In this document: positions 46,705 to 55,660 of the stretch, piece after piece | Layout: every line of letters starts with the position of its first letter | Position numbering within the stretch: position 1 is the stretch's first letter | Source: Bordetella holmesii ATCC 51541 | GTDB taxonomy: Bacteria; Pseudomonadota; Gammaproteobacteria; Burkholderiales; Burkholderiaceae_B | Length of the DNA: 64,000 bases | Direction of reading: 5' to 3' | NCBI GenBank assembly: GCA_000612485.1 | Contig: CP007494.1 | Coordinates: 3,410,001-3,474,000, forward strand | Notes under the pieces: generated by a model | Told to the model about the DNA's origin: nothing | The model's input: the letters and a program-made list of their open reading frames with translations, nothing else | Databases searched by the model: none | Translations under genes and position numbers: made by a program

Positions 46705-47238
46705 TCAGTGACCCACCCGCAGCGCGACCAGCAAGCGGGAAACCATGTTGTAAGCGGCCACGGTGGCGGTCAGGTCGAGCAATCCTTGCTCGTCGAAGTA
46801 CCCGCGCAACGGCTCGAAGACCGGGTCGGACACCTCGATGTCGCGGGTCATGGCATCGGTGTAGGCCAGTGCCTCGGCCTCGCCGGCGTGCAGGCCGGGA
46901 ATATCGGCAGGCGCCGGATGAACGCGCAAGGCTTGCACGGTATCGGGCGCCACGCCGGCAGCCAGGACATGGGGCACGTGCGCCTCGAACTCGTACGGCG
47001 CTCGATTCAGAATGGCCACGCGAAGAATGACCAATTCGCGTAGCCGCGCCGGCAATGAGTTGCGATTGCGCACAGCACTGAGCATCGCCTCCCAACCCTC
47101 ACAAATGGGCGCGCTGTTGAGCAGGACCTGGTAGAGCGGCGAGATACGGCCGCGCGCAGCCTGGATGCGGGCCTCCAGGGCAGCCAGTTCGGGGCGGGAT
47201 CCCGGCGCCACCGGCGCCAGGCGAGAGACATCAGTCAT
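46705..47238 (-). CDS. Carboxymuconolactone decarboxylase (CMD/AhpD)-like protein
   Basis: A 177-residue all-helical protein of the CMD-like fold: SPLYQVLLNSAPICEGWEAM, then the helix LPARLRELVILRVAILNRAPYEFEAHVPHVLAAG. The peroxidase-type CxxC of AhpD is absent at RAPYEFEAH (Pro-Tyr-Glu takes its place), so it is more likely a decarboxylase or lactone-processing member. It lies 5 bp after the Bug receptor gene and 12 bp before the uncharacterised gene, indicating one operon. Confidence 0.75.
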   Translation of the reverse strand: MTDVSRLAPVAPGSRPELAALEARIQAARGRISPLYQVLLNSAPICEGWEAMLSAVRNRNSLPARLRELVILRVAILNRAPYEFEAHVPHVLAAGVAPDTVQALRVHPAPADIPGLHAGEAEALAYTDAMTRDIEVSDPVFEPLRGYFDEQGLLDLTATVAAYNMVSRLLVALRVGH

Positions 47239-47242
47239 GGGA

Positions 47243-48205
47243 TTACTCCGGTTTGATCTGCTCGCGCTCGATCAGCGAGGACCATTTCTCGCGATCCTTC
47301 TGGATCAGCGTTGCAAAGGCCTCGGGCGTGGACGGCGCAGGCTCAGCGCCAAAGGCTTGCAAACGCTGGCGGGTGCTGGCGTCGTCCAGAGCGTTGCGCA
47401 CAGCCTGGTTCAGTTTGGCGACGGTCTGCGGTGGCGTGGCGGCCGGGGCCAGAAGACCATACCAGTTGTTCGACTCCACGCCGGCGATGCCCTGCTCGGC
47501 CAGCGTCGGGACTTGCGGCAACAGCGGATGGCGGGTGGGCGCTGCGATACCCAGCACCTTGAGCTTGCCGCCCTGGATATGCCCGATGAGGCCGGGAACG
47601 TCCCCGAAGAAGCCGGCGACCTGATTGCCCATCACGTCATTGATGACAGGAGCTGCGCCTTTGTAGGGCACATGCAATACGTTCGCATGGCTGGCATCCG
47701 AGAACATTTCCAGAGTCAGGTTGGGGATGCTGCCCACGCCGGACGAACCGATTGCCACCGATTGAGCCCCTCCCTTGGATCGCTGCACGAAATCGGCGGC
47801 GTCTTTGGCTGGATTGGCCGGGTTGACGACAAAGGCGGTCGCGTTATTGACGACCAGCGAGACCGGTGCGAAGTCTTCCTTGGGGTTGTAGGGAAGCTCT
47901 TTATACAGCGCGGGGCTGATGGCGACCGCCCCGACGCTGGTCAGAAACAGTACCGACCCATCGGCAGGGGCTTTGGCAACGAAGGCCGCACCAATATTGC
48001 CATTGGCGCCCGCCTTGTTCTCGACAATGATTTGGCGGCCGAGCTCTTTGCCCAGGCGTTCGGCCAGAACACGGCCGACCAGATCGACCGGCCCGCCCGG
48101 AGGGAACGCCACGATCAGGCGTACGGTCTGTTCGGCATGGACGGGCACCGCGCTCAAGGTTGCACACAACGCCAGGGCGCAGGCGAGGAAGGACTTATTC
48201 ATCAT
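47243..48205 (-). CDS. Bug-family periplasmic solute receptor (TTT type)
   Basis: A 320-residue protein with signal peptide (ending PVHAEQ) and the Bug/TctC signature: LIVAFPPGGPVDLVGRVLAE, VENKAGANGNIGA and GVGSIPNLTLEMF. These receptors bind carboxylates in the periplasm; Bordetella has dozens of them. No TctA/TctB membrane genes are near, as usual for orphan Bug proteins. It is cotranscribed with the amidohydrolase, so its ligand may be that enzyme's substrate. Confidence 0.9.
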   Translation of the reverse strand: MMNKSFLACALALCATLSAVPVHAEQTVRLIVAFPPGGPVDLVGRVLAERLGKELGRQIIVENKAGANGNIGAAFVAKAPADGSVLFLTSVGAVAISPALYKELPYNPKEDFAPVSLVVNNATAFVVNPANPAKDAADFVQRSKGGAQSVAIGSSGVGSIPNLTLEMFSDASHANVLHVPYKGAAPVINDVMGNQVAGFFGDVPGLIGHIQGGKLKVLGIAAPTRHPLLPQVPTLAEQGIAGVESNNWYGLLAPAATPPQTVAKLNQAVRNALDDASTRQRLQAFGAEPAPSTPEAFATLIQKDREKWSSLIEREQIKPE

Positions 48206-48232
48206 TGTCTCCGTTATAGGAATGAAATCAGG

Positions 48233-49126
48233 TCAAGCTAGTTCGTACAACCGCGCAGGGTTATCGACGAGGATGCGGTGTCGCAACTCTGCATCGGGCA
48301 CAGCGAGAAACAGCGCGTCGACGACTTCGCCGTCATCGGGCATGTCGCCGCGCACATTGGGATGAGGCCAGTCGCTGCCCCAAAGCACGCGCTCAGGCAT
48401 CGCTTCTGCCAGCGCGTGCATGAAGGGCAGCCCCTCATGGAACGGCCGCTTGCCCTGGCTGATGCGATCGATGCCCGAGATCTTGACCCAGGCACCCGGC
48501 TCGGCGGCCAGGCCGAGCAATCCGCGAAACGCCGCGTCATTCAGGCCGCGTGCGGCCTGAATCCGGCCCATGTGGTCGACCACATAGGGCAGCGGCAAGC
48601 GCTTGAGCAAAGGCAGCAGCCCCGGCAGGCTTGCGCCGTCGACATGCAGGCAAAAATGCCAGCCCAATGGCGCGATACGTCCGGCCAGCGCCAGCACCGT
48701 CGCCTCCTCGGGTGGCGCACCCAAGTGGGGTACGAAATTGAGCCGCGCGCCTCTCACACCGGCCACATGCAGGGCTTGCAGTTCCGCTTCGGCGATGTCA
48801 GGTGCTATCACAGCCACGCCGCGATAGCGGCCCTGCGATTGGCTAAGCGCGTCAAGCAAGGCGCTGTGATCCGCGCCGTGACAGGCCGCCTGCACCACGA
48901 CGGCGTGTGTGACGCCGATGTGCCGATGCAAGGCAGCCAGGCGCTCATAGGGAGCGTCCGGCGGGGTGTAACTGCGACCTTCGGCGTAGGGAAATCGGTC
49001 GGGGGGGCCGAACACATGACAGTGCGTGTCCCACGCGCCCGGCGGCAACGCGTGACGGGGACGGCTGGGGTGTTCTAGCGGAGGCAGGCAATCCGGCATG
49101 ATGGGCCAATGAAGGAAAGCTGACAT
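48233..49126 (-). CDS. Amidohydrolase-family TIM-barrel hydrolase (lactonase-like)
   Basis: About 297 residues. The N-terminal metal motif DTHCHVFGP is followed by VVVQAACHGAD, HVDGASLPGLL, VVDHMGRI and the C-terminal WGSDWPHPN, the pattern of the LigI/2-pyrone-4,6-dicarboxylate hydrolase group, which opens lactone rings in aromatic-acid catabolism. The start is uncertain: ATGs at 49126 and 49099 are both possible and neither has a clear ribosome-binding site. It is the first gene of a minus-strand unit with a Bug receptor and a CMD-like protein, divergent from a LysR regulator. Confidence 0.82.
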   Translation of the reverse strand: MSAFLHWPIMPDCLPPLEHPSRPRHALPPGAWDTHCHVFGPPDRFPYAEGRSYTPPDAPYERLAALHRHIGVTHAVVVQAACHGADHSALLDALSQSQGRYRGVAVIAPDIAEAELQALHVAGVRGARLNFVPHLGAPPEEATVLALAGRIAPLGWHFCLHVDGASLPGLLPLLKRLPLPYVVDHMGRIQAARGLNDAAFRGLLGLAAEPGAWVKISGIDRISQGKRPFHEGLPFMHALAEAMPERVLWGSDWPHPNVRGDMPDDGEVVDALFLAVPDAELRHRILVDNPARLYELA

Positions 49127-49157
49127 GGTGCGCGAGGCCGGATCAACTAACAATGAA

Positions 49158-49177
49158 ATATCTGTGATTTCAGGTAT
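49158..49177. promoter_or_regulatory. Candidate LysR-type operator
   Basis: An imperfect dyad ATATCTG-N6-CAGGTAT (6 of 7 positions symmetric) lies in the gap between the amidohydrolase and lysR starts, where LysR-type proteins usually bind to control both directions. Confidence 0.35.
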
Positions 49178-49214
49178 GCTTTTTCTCTATAACTATTGCG
49201 ACCGCCCTGCTGTC

Positions 49215-50117
49215 ATGGACCTCAAACAGATTGAGTACTTCGTCAATGTTGCCGAACGGCGCAGCTTCTCGCGTGCCGCCGAAGCGCTGGACGTGGCCCA
49301 GCCAACATTGAGCCGGCAGGTTCGGCTGTTGGAGCTGGAGCTCGAGCAGCATCTGCTCTATCGCAACGGCCGCGGTGTGGAACCCACGGAAGCCGGTCTG
49401 CGTTTCCTGGGGCATGCGCGAGGTTTGCTGGCGCTAGCCGCTCGGGCACGCGAAGACCTGCGCGGTCTGCGCGCGTCTCCCAGCGGCAAGGTGGTGGTTG
49501 GATTGCCGCCGCGCATCGCGCGGGTGCTGACCCCTCCTCTTGTGGCAACGTTCAGGCAAACCTTTCCCGATGCCGCCATTACCGTCGCCGAAGGCCTGTC
49601 CGCACAAATGCGGGAGTGGCTGTTATCTGGCAGGGTGGATCTGGCCCTGCTTTATGATCCGCCTGCCACACCGCAACTGGCCACGGAGCTCCTGCTGCGA
49701 GAGGAGCTGGTACTGGTGGCGCCACGACAGCGCCAACCGCCCCTTCCCGCGCACATCCCGCTTGCCGCGTTGACTGACATCCCGCTCATTCTGCCCAGCT
49801 CACCCAACGCCATCCACACACTGGTCGAAGGCGTGTGCCGGCGGCATGGTGTGCGATTGAACGTCGTGACCGAGGTGGATGCGGTGCAGACCATTGTGGA
49901 GCTGGCCTCGCAAGGGCAGGCCTGCGCGATCTTGCCGCGCTCGGCAGCGCTGGACGACAGGGCACTGGCGGTCTGCCATATCGAATCGCACCCCCTGCGC
50001 AACCAGTTGGTGCTGGCCACGCCGCGCCAGCGTCCGGCCACCCGTCTGGCCGAGGCCACAGCCCGGCTGATGCGCAGTATGGATGTGCAGGCGTTGCTCT
50101 ACCGGCAACCCGCCTGA
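49215..50117 (+). CDS. LysR-family transcriptional regulator
   Basis: A 300-residue LTTR. The N-terminal winged HTH (MDLKQIEYFVNVAERRSFSR, LDVAQPTLSRQVRLLE) is canonical; the effector domain starts at SGKVVVGLPP and resembles CatR/NAC-type regulators. ATG 49215 is the first codon of the conserved HTH. Divergent from the amidohydrolase cluster, which it probably regulates in response to a pathway intermediate. Ends one base before the stop of the convergent tsaD. Confidence 0.92.
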   Translation: MDLKQIEYFVNVAERRSFSRAAEALDVAQPTLSRQVRLLELELEQHLLYRNGRGVEPTEAGLRFLGHARGLLALAARAREDLRGLRASPSGKVVVGLPPRIARVLTPPLVATFRQTFPDAAITVAEGLSAQMREWLLSGRVDLALLYDPPATPQLATELLLREELVLVAPRQRQPPLPAHIPLAALTDIPLILPSSPNAIHTLVEGVCRRHGVRLNVVTEVDAVQTIVELASQGQACAILPRSAALDDRALAVCHIESHPLRNQLVLATPRQRPATRLAEATARLMRSMDVQALLYRQPA

Positions 50118-50118
50118 C

Positions 50119-51156
50119 CTAAGCAGCCTGCAACTCGTCCAGATCCCATCGCGGGCGCACGGTGAACGCGTGGTCACCTTCGGCCAGGTCGGCCAACCCC
50201 GCTTTGACGCGTTCAGCCGCAGCAAACGCAATCATGGCGCCGTTGTCGGTACAGAGTTCAAGAGGCGGAAAGTAGGCCGTGGCGCGCATGCGCGGCAATG
50301 CTTCGCCCAGCCGTTGGCGCAGCAGCTTGTTGGCCCCCACACCTCCGGCCACCACCAGGCGGCGCAGCCCGGAGGCTTTGAGCGCGCGGATGGATTTGGC
50401 AGCCAGGACGTCGATGATGGCTGCCTGAGTGGCTGCGGCAAGGTCGGCGCGGGACTGCTCGTCGAGCGCGCCGTTTTGCGTGGCGGCCTTGACGCGTGTG
50501 AGAACGGCAGTCTTCAGGCCACTGAAACTGAAGTCCAGGTCGCCACTATGCAACATAGGACGAGGCAGCTCAAATCGCGAAGCATCGCCTTGCTCGGCCA
50601 ATCGCGACAGCGCCGGCCCGCCCGGATAACCCAGGCCCATGAGCTTGGCCGACTTATCGAACGCCTCGCCGGCTGCATCGTCGAGGGTTTCGCCCAACAA
50701 CGTGTAGCGCCCCACACCATCGACCCGCATGAGCTGGGTGTGACCGCCCGAAACCAGCAAGGCCACGAAAGGAAAATCGGGCCGAGGGTCCGCCAGCAGC
50801 GGTGAGAGCAAATGCCCTTCGAGGTGATGAATGGCAATGGCGGGCAACCCCAAGGACCATGCCAGCGACTGCGCCACACTGGCGCCGACGAGCAACGTAC
50901 CGGCCAGCCCGGGGCCTGCCGTATAGGCAATTGCCCCAATGTCGCGCCGCTGCAGGCCCGCGCGCTCGAGGACCTCGCGCGTGAGCGGGACAATGCGGCG
51001 GATATGGTCGCGCGAAGCCAGCTCGGGGACGACCCCGCCGTATTCCTGATGCATGGCGATTTGCGAGTGCAGCGCATGGGCCAGGAGGCCTCGTTGCGTG
51101 CAAACGGCAGCTACGCCCGTTTCATCGCAGGAGCTTTCAAAACCGAGAATAATCAT
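50119..51156 (-). CDS. tsaD: tRNA N6-adenosine threonylcarbamoyltransferase
   Basis: A 345-residue TsaD with the N-terminal nucleotide-binding motif [11 protein letters not shown], metal ligands in [20 protein letters not shown] and a C-terminal [10 protein letters not shown] and [13 protein letters not shown]. With TsaB, TsaE and the threonylcarbamoyl-AMP made by TsaC, it forms t6A37 in tRNAs that read ANN codons. ATG 51156 gives the normal length. An 84-bp gap separates it from the divergent purine permease. Confidence 0.96.
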   Translation of the reverse strand: MIILGFESSCDETGVAAVCTQRGLLAHALHSQIAMHQEYGGVVPELASRDHIRRIVPLTREVLERAGLQRRDIGAIAYTAGPGLAGTLLVGASVAQSLAWSLGLPAIAIHHLEGHLLSPLLADPRPDFPFVALLVSGGHTQLMRVDGVGRYTLLGETLDDAAGEAFDKSAKLMGLGYPGGPALSRLAEQGDASRFELPRPMLHSGDLDFSFSGLKTAVLTRVKAATQNGALDEQSRADLAAATQAAIIDVLAAKSIRALKASGLRRLVVAGGVGANKLLRQRLGEALPRMRATAYFPPLELCTDNGAMIAFAAAERVKAGLADLAEGDHAFTVRPRWDLDELQAA

Positions 51157-51240
51157 GGCCCTGGAGTTTACACGGTGCCAAAATACGCCATGCGCGGGGA
51201 GGCCGCGTTTTTTCCAATCCGCACGCTACCGGGAATAATA

Positions 51241-52533
51241 ATGCTGGAGAAGCTTTTCAAACTGCGCGAGCATGGCACCTCGGCCAAGACCGAGGTCATC
51301 GCAGGACTGACGACCTTCCTGACGATGTCATACATCATCTTCGTCAACCCTGACATTCTGTCGTCGACGGGAATGGATCGCAGCGCGGTTTTCGTGGCCA
51401 CCTGCCTGGCCGCTGCCTTGGGCTCGCTGATCATGGCTTTGGTGGCCAACTGGCCCATCGGTATGGCGCCGGGCATGGGGTTGAATGCCTTTTTCGCGTT
51501 CACCGTGGTCAAAACCATGGGCTACACCTGGGAACAGGCGCTGGGCGCCGTCTTCATCTCGGGCGTGATCTTCCTGATACTGACGATCTCCGGCATCCGC
51601 GCCTGGCTGATACGCGGCATCCCGCATTCTCTGCGCAGCGCCATTGCGGCTGGGATCGGGCTATTTCTGGCCATTATCGCGCTGTCGAGCGCAGGCATCG
51701 TGGTGCCGCATCCGGCCACCAAAGTCACCTTGGGCGATCTGCGCGGCCACGCTCCGCTGTTCGCGATTCTGGGGTTTTTCATCATCGCGGTGCTTGATGC
51801 CTTGCGTGTGCGCGGCGCGATCCTGATTGGCATTCTGGTGGTAACGGTGCTGTCCATGGCGCTGGGCTACAACGAGTTCAAGGGTGTGTTTTCGGCTCCG
51901 CCCAGCCTCGCTCCGACCTTCATGAAACTCGACGTCATGGGTGCGCTGCACAGCGGCCTGGTGCATGTCATCCTGGTGTTCGTGCTGGTAGAAGTGTTTG
52001 ACGCGACCGGCACACTCATGGGCGTGGCCAAGCGCGCAGGCCTTGTGCCCGAAGATCGGCCAAATCGCCTGGGCCGCGCCCTGTTTGCCGACAGCACCGC
52101 CATCGTGGCCGGCTCGGTGCTGGGCACCAGCAGTACCACCGCTTTTGTCGAAAGCGCCTCGGGCGTTCAAGCGGGAGGACGTACGGGCATGACGGCCCTG
52201 GTCGTCGCGCTGCTGTTTCTGGCTGCGCTGTTCATCTCACCGCTGGCGGGCTCCGTGCCAGCCTATGCCACGGCGCCCGCCCTGCTGTACGTTGCCGGGC
52301 TGATGATGCGCGAGCTGGTGGACATCGATTGGAATGACGTATCGGAAGCCACTCCGGCCGCCTTGACGGCGCTGATCATGCCGTTTACGTACTCGATTGC
52401 CAATGGCCTGGCGTTCGGCTTTATCAGTTATGTCGTGCTCAAGGCGTTTACGGGCCGCATCCGAAGCGTGCACCCGGCTACCTGGCTGGTCGCCGCGCTG
52501 TTTGTGATCCGTTACGCATTTTTCCCTGAGTGA
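51241..52533 (+). CDS. NCS2-family purine permease (AzgA/PbuG-like)
   Basis: A 430-residue polytopic membrane protein of the AzgA subgroup. Hallmarks are TEVIAGLTTFLTMSYIIFVN near the N-terminus, GMAPGMGLNAFFAF, LVEVFDATGTLMGVA and GTSSTTAFVESASG. E. coli relatives import hypoxanthine, guanine and adenine with protons. The start at ATG 51241 is chosen because the family begins with MLEKLFKL; the upstream open frame overlaps tsaD. A weak hairpin (52543-52569) follows. Confidence 0.92.
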   Translation: MLEKLFKLREHGTSAKTEVIAGLTTFLTMSYIIFVNPDILSSTGMDRSAVFVATCLAAALGSLIMALVANWPIGMAPGMGLNAFFAFTVVKTMGYTWEQALGAVFISGVIFLILTISGIRAWLIRGIPHSLRSAIAAGIGLFLAIIALSSAGIVVPHPATKVTLGDLRGHAPLFAILGFFIIAVLDALRVRGAILIGILVVTVLSMALGYNEFKGVFSAPPSLAPTFMKLDVMGALHSGLVHVILVFVLVEVFDATGTLMGVAKRAGLVPEDRPNRLGRALFADSTAIVAGSVLGTSSTTAFVESASGVQAGGRTGMTALVVALLFLAALFISPLAGSVPAYATAPALLYVAGLMMRELVDIDWNDVSEATPAALTALIMPFTYSIANGLAFGFISYVVLKAFTGRIRSVHPATWLVAALFVIRYAFFPE

Positions 52534-52542
52534 CGTGCCAAG

Positions 52543-52569
52543 GTCCCGGGAGCCTGCCGCTGCCGGGAC
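52543..52569 (+). terminator. Weak hairpin after the purine permease
   Basis: Arms GTCCCGG and CCGGGAC enclose a 13-base loop 10 bases after the permease stop. There is no U-tract, so termination would need Rho. Confidence 0.3.
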
Positions 52570-52715
52570 AATCGGGCCGATACGCTCAGACTATCGACCC
52601 GCCCGATAGCAAGGTTGCTCGGACTTGTGATTAAAAAGGCCGATACACTCCCCATATAGAAACTTGAATATTCATAGTTGGCAACTGCGGCCGGCATGAA
52701 GACGGAGTGATATCC

Positions 52716-53732
52716 ATGAGCGTATTGGCCACTATTCCTTTCTCGGTCCTCGACCTTGCCCCTATCGTGCAGGGCTGTACGCCGGCGGATGCCTTCCGCA
52801 GCACGGTGGATCTGGCGCAGCATGTCGAACGGCTGGGATATCGGCGCTTCTGGCTGGCCGAGCACCACAACATCACGGGCGTGGCCAGCAGCGCCACCGC
52901 CGTCCTCATCGGGCTCGTAGCCAGTCAGACGCAGACACTGCGAGTGGGCTCGGGCGGCATCATGCTGCCCAATCACGCGCCGTTGATCATCGCCGAGCAG
53001 TTCGGCACGCTGGAGAGCCTCTATCCGGGCCGCATCGATCTGGGCCTGGGACGCGCGCCCGGCAGTGACGGTGCCACGCAGCAGGCACTGCGCCGAGGCC
53101 CACGCAGCGGCCTGGAGTTTCCCGCACTGGTGCAGGAGCTGCGCGCTTACTTTGCGCCCGAGCGGCCGGGCCAGGCCGTGCGCGCCATTCCCGGCGCGGG
53201 CCTGGATGTCCCGATCTGGCTGTTGGGCTCGAGCGATTTTTCCGCTCGCATGGCCGCCGAGCTAGGCCTGCCTTTTTCGTTTGCCGGCCATTTTTCGCCG
53301 GAAGGGATGGCCGCCATGCGCCTGTACCGGCATCTGTTCAAACCCTCGGCTACCCTGGCTCGTCCCTACTCCATGATCGGTGTGCCCGTCGTAGCAGCAC
53401 CCACCGATGAAGAAGCCCAATTACTGGCGACCACGCAGCAGTTGAAGTTTCTGTCGCTCATCCGCGGCAACCGCCTGCCTTTGCAGCCGCCGGTTGAAAA
53501 CATGGACGAGCACTGGAACGAATGGGAACGTGCCGCGGTCGAACAGAAACTGGGAGCGGCCATCGTCGGAGGACCGGATACCGTCAAGCGCAAGCTTGAG
53601 GATATTGTCGCGCGCACCGAAGCCGATGAGGTCATGATCGTCTCGGACTTCTATCGCCATGAAGACCGGATGCGCTCCTACGACATTGTCGCGTCGCTCA
53701 AGCAGCGCGACGGCGTAGGTCGAGCCGCCTGA
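52716..53732 (+). CDS. Luciferase-like flavin-dependent oxidoreductase (YhbW type)
   Basis: A 338-residue member of the bacterial luciferase-like family. N-terminal SVLDLAPI, then RFWLAEHHN and the flavin-site segment [14 protein letters not shown], followed by [13 protein letters not shown] and a C-terminal [12 protein letters not shown]. coli YhbW is the closest well-known relative; the substrate is unknown. ATG 52716 has GGAG 9 bases upstream. It stands alone, and a strong hairpin (53746-53763) lies between it and the thioredoxin gene. Confidence 0.9.
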   Translation: MSVLATIPFSVLDLAPIVQGCTPADAFRSTVDLAQHVERLGYRRFWLAEHHNITGVASSATAVLIGLVASQTQTLRVGSGGIMLPNHAPLIIAEQFGTLESLYPGRIDLGLGRAPGSDGATQQALRRGPRSGLEFPALVQELRAYFAPERPGQAVRAIPGAGLDVPIWLLGSSDFSARMAAELGLPFSFAGHFSPEGMAAMRLYRHLFKPSATLARPYSMIGVPVVAAPTDEEAQLLATTQQLKFLSLIRGNRLPLQPPVENMDEHWNEWERAAVEQKLGAAIVGGPDTVKRKLEDIVARTEADEVMIVSDFYRHEDRMRSYDIVASLKQRDGVGRAA

Positions 53733-53745
53733 GGTCAACTGGCCG

Positions 53746-53763
53746 GGCCGCGTTGGCGGCCCG
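53746..53763 (+). terminator. GC hairpin after the luciferase-like gene
   Basis: A perfect 7-bp stem GGGCCGC with loop GTTG begins 13 bases after the stop. No U-tract follows, so its role in termination is uncertain. Confidence 0.35.
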
Positions 53764-53840
53764 CGCTTGAATCGCGATCGCCGATCGCGCAAACTGGGTG
53801 AAACCCGCCCCTAACGCCGGCACCCGGCAAGGACAACGCC

Positions 53841-54224
53841 ATGAGCATCGTCGAACTCACCAAAGACTCTTTCCAGGACGCCATCACGCCGGATGGTACC
53901 TTGATCATCGATTTCTGGGCCCCGTGGTGCGGCCCTTGCCGAGGGTTTGCGCCCGTTTTCGAGCAGGCTGCCGAAAAGCATGGCGATGTGACGTTCGCCA
54001 AGGTCAACACTGACGTCGAACAGGAATTGGCCGGCGCGCTGGGCATCCGTTCCATTCCCACTCTGATGGTATTCCGCGAGAAGGTGCTGCTGTTTTCGCA
54101 ACCCGGTGCCCTGAGTGCCGGTCAGCTTGAAGAGCTGCTGACCAAGGTCAAGGAAGTGGACATGGCCCAGGTCCATCGCGATATTGCCGAGGCGCAGGAA
54201 AAAGCAGAAGGCGACCCGGCCTGA
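53841..54224 (+). CDS. Thioredoxin-like protein
   Basis: A 127-residue cytoplasmic thioredoxin with the active site FWAPWCGPCRGFAPVF, cis-proline in SIPTLMVF, and the buried Asp in IIDFWA. It carries an acidic 20-residue extension at the C-terminus (MAQVHRDIAEAQEKAEGDPA) that standard TrxA lacks. It reduces disulfides in target proteins. The main trxA may be elsewhere. Converges on the yigZ pseudogene. Confidence 0.92.
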   Translation: MSIVELTKDSFQDAITPDGTLIIDFWAPWCGPCRGFAPVFEQAAEKHGDVTFAKVNTDVEQELAGALGIRSIPTLMVFREKVLLFSQPGALSAGQLEELLTKVKEVDMAQVHRDIAEAQEKAEGDPA

Positions 54225-54227
54225 GAA

Positions 54228-54835
54228 TCAACCCTCTGGCACTGTCTGCGGTGGTTGCAGGACGTGCCAGTGGGACTGCCCGCGCGTGATGTTGGCTGCG
54301 ACGCGCGCCAGTTCGCTCTGCACGGCAGCCGGCATCTCCACGACCAACGCCACACCTGTGGCGTCATAGTCTTCAGCCAGGATGTGTGCGCCCGCTGCCG
54401 CCAAACGCATTCTGAGCACAGGCTGCTCGGCAAAGCTGCAGCGGCAGCTCACCTGTACGGCGGGGATGATTTCCAGATAGTGTCCGGCCCGCAGGCAATT
54501 GGCCGCGCAACCGCCATACGCGCGTACCAGACCGCCGGCGCCCAGCTTGATGCCGCCAAACCACCGCACCACCAACACCGCCACTCGGTCTAGGCTCTGC
54601 CCGTCTATGGCTTGCAGGATAGGCCGGCCGTGCCGCCAGGCTCGCCATCGTCGTTGTACCGGTACGCGTTGCCGATACGATAAGCCCAGCAGTTGTGAGT
54701 AGCATCGGCAACACTGTGAGCCGACACAAACGCCATGGCCTCGGCCACGCTGGCCACGGGAGCCGCATGCGCGGCGAAACGGCTTTTTTTGATGTCTTCC
54801 TGGAAGGAACAGGCGGCGGCTAGGGTCTGCAGCAT
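54228..54835 (-). pseudogene. yigZ: YigZ/IMPACT-family protein gene with frameshift
   Basis: From ATG 54835 the first frame encodes FQEDIKKSRFAAHAAPV and NCWAYRIG, then DDGEPGGTAG, where the IMPACT family continues with R/KP-(I/M)L. Here the frame instead ends after GLSCKP. The proper continuation PILQAIDGQSLDRVAVLVVRWFGG-IKLGAGGLVRAYGG lies in another frame and runs to 54228. The site contains GGCCGGCC (54623-54630); loss of one CCGG unit from a doubled one explains the shift and would restore 203 residues. The family has a ribosomal protein S5 domain 2-like fold and, in eukaryotes, modulates Gcn2; in bacteria its role is unclear. Confidence 0.82.
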
Positions 54836-54858
54836 ACGCCGCCATTGTACTGCGGGGC

Positions 54859-55656
54859 TCAGCCGTGGCAGTCAGGCACTTCCTGATCGAGATAGACGTC
54901 GAAGGCCACATCGCGCGCCCATTTGGCTGCCATCGCCGTCCAGGCGCCGGTGGCCTGCCAACTGCGCATTTCGTTTTGCAGCCAGACGGTGTCGCGCGGG
55001 CTCGTCAACCAGCCGAGGTCAGCGCGCGGGCCGTCTGCCGGTAGCGTCGAGGAGAATTTGCGCCACTCCGGAAAACGCATAAGCGCCGTCCATACCGTGC
55101 CGTCGATCAAGGCAATATCGCACTGCCCTTCGCGCACGGCCACCAACGCATCCGAAGGCGCTCGATAGGTTTGTACCCGCGCATCGTGCGCAACGGCCAG
55201 CGTCTGCGCCCGCAGATTCGATTGCGCCATGCATACGCGTTTACCTGCCACCTGGGGCCAGATGCGTAGCGGCGTATCGCTGCGGATCACGGCCTTGGGC
55301 TGCATGCTCACGCGCGCGCTGATCCAACCTTGCGAAGGTGGACTGCCAACCGTCTGCTCGGCCAGCACCACGTCTGCCCTGCCCTCGGTTAACGCAGCCT
55401 GCGCCTGCGACGCAGGAACCTCCACCAATACCAAGGGCAAGTTCAGGCGCGCGGCCAGGCGGGCCGCAGCGGGCACTGCAAGTCCTTCCGGGGTACGAAC
55501 TTTGGCGCCGGCCAGCGGCGCTGGCGCCAGCGCCGGCACGCCCACACGCAACTCGCCGCGCGCCCGCGCGGGCGCAAATACCTCCTGAGCCTGCACGGAC
55601 GCGCCGCACATGGCGGCGACGGCCAGAAACAACGGAGGCAGCCAGGCGGGTTTCAT
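54859..55656 (-). CDS. Periplasmic substrate-binding protein (family 3-like)
   Basis: A 265-residue exported protein with signal peptide (ending SVQAQ) and a type-2 periplasmic binding fold (ELRVGVPALAPAPLAGAKV, EGRADVVLAEQTV, EGQCDIALIDG). ATG 55656 lies 5 bp beyond the stop of the permease gene, so it is the last gene of the ABC operon. It is unusual that a second, different binding protein is encoded after the NitT/TauT permease; it may widen the substrate range. Confidence 0.8.
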   Translation of the reverse strand: MKPAWLPPLFLAVAAMCGASVQAQEVFAPARARGELRVGVPALAPAPLAGAKVRTPEGLAVPAAARLAARLNLPLVLVEVPASQAQAALTEGRADVVLAEQTVGSPPSQGWISARVSMQPKAVIRSDTPLRIWPQVAGKRVCMAQSNLRAQTLAVAHDARVQTYRAPSDALVAVREGQCDIALIDGTVWTALMRFPEWRKFSSTLPADGPRADLGWLTSPRDTVWLQNEMRSWQATGAWTAMAAKWARDVAFDVYLDQEVPDCHG

Positions 55657-55660
55657 GCGC

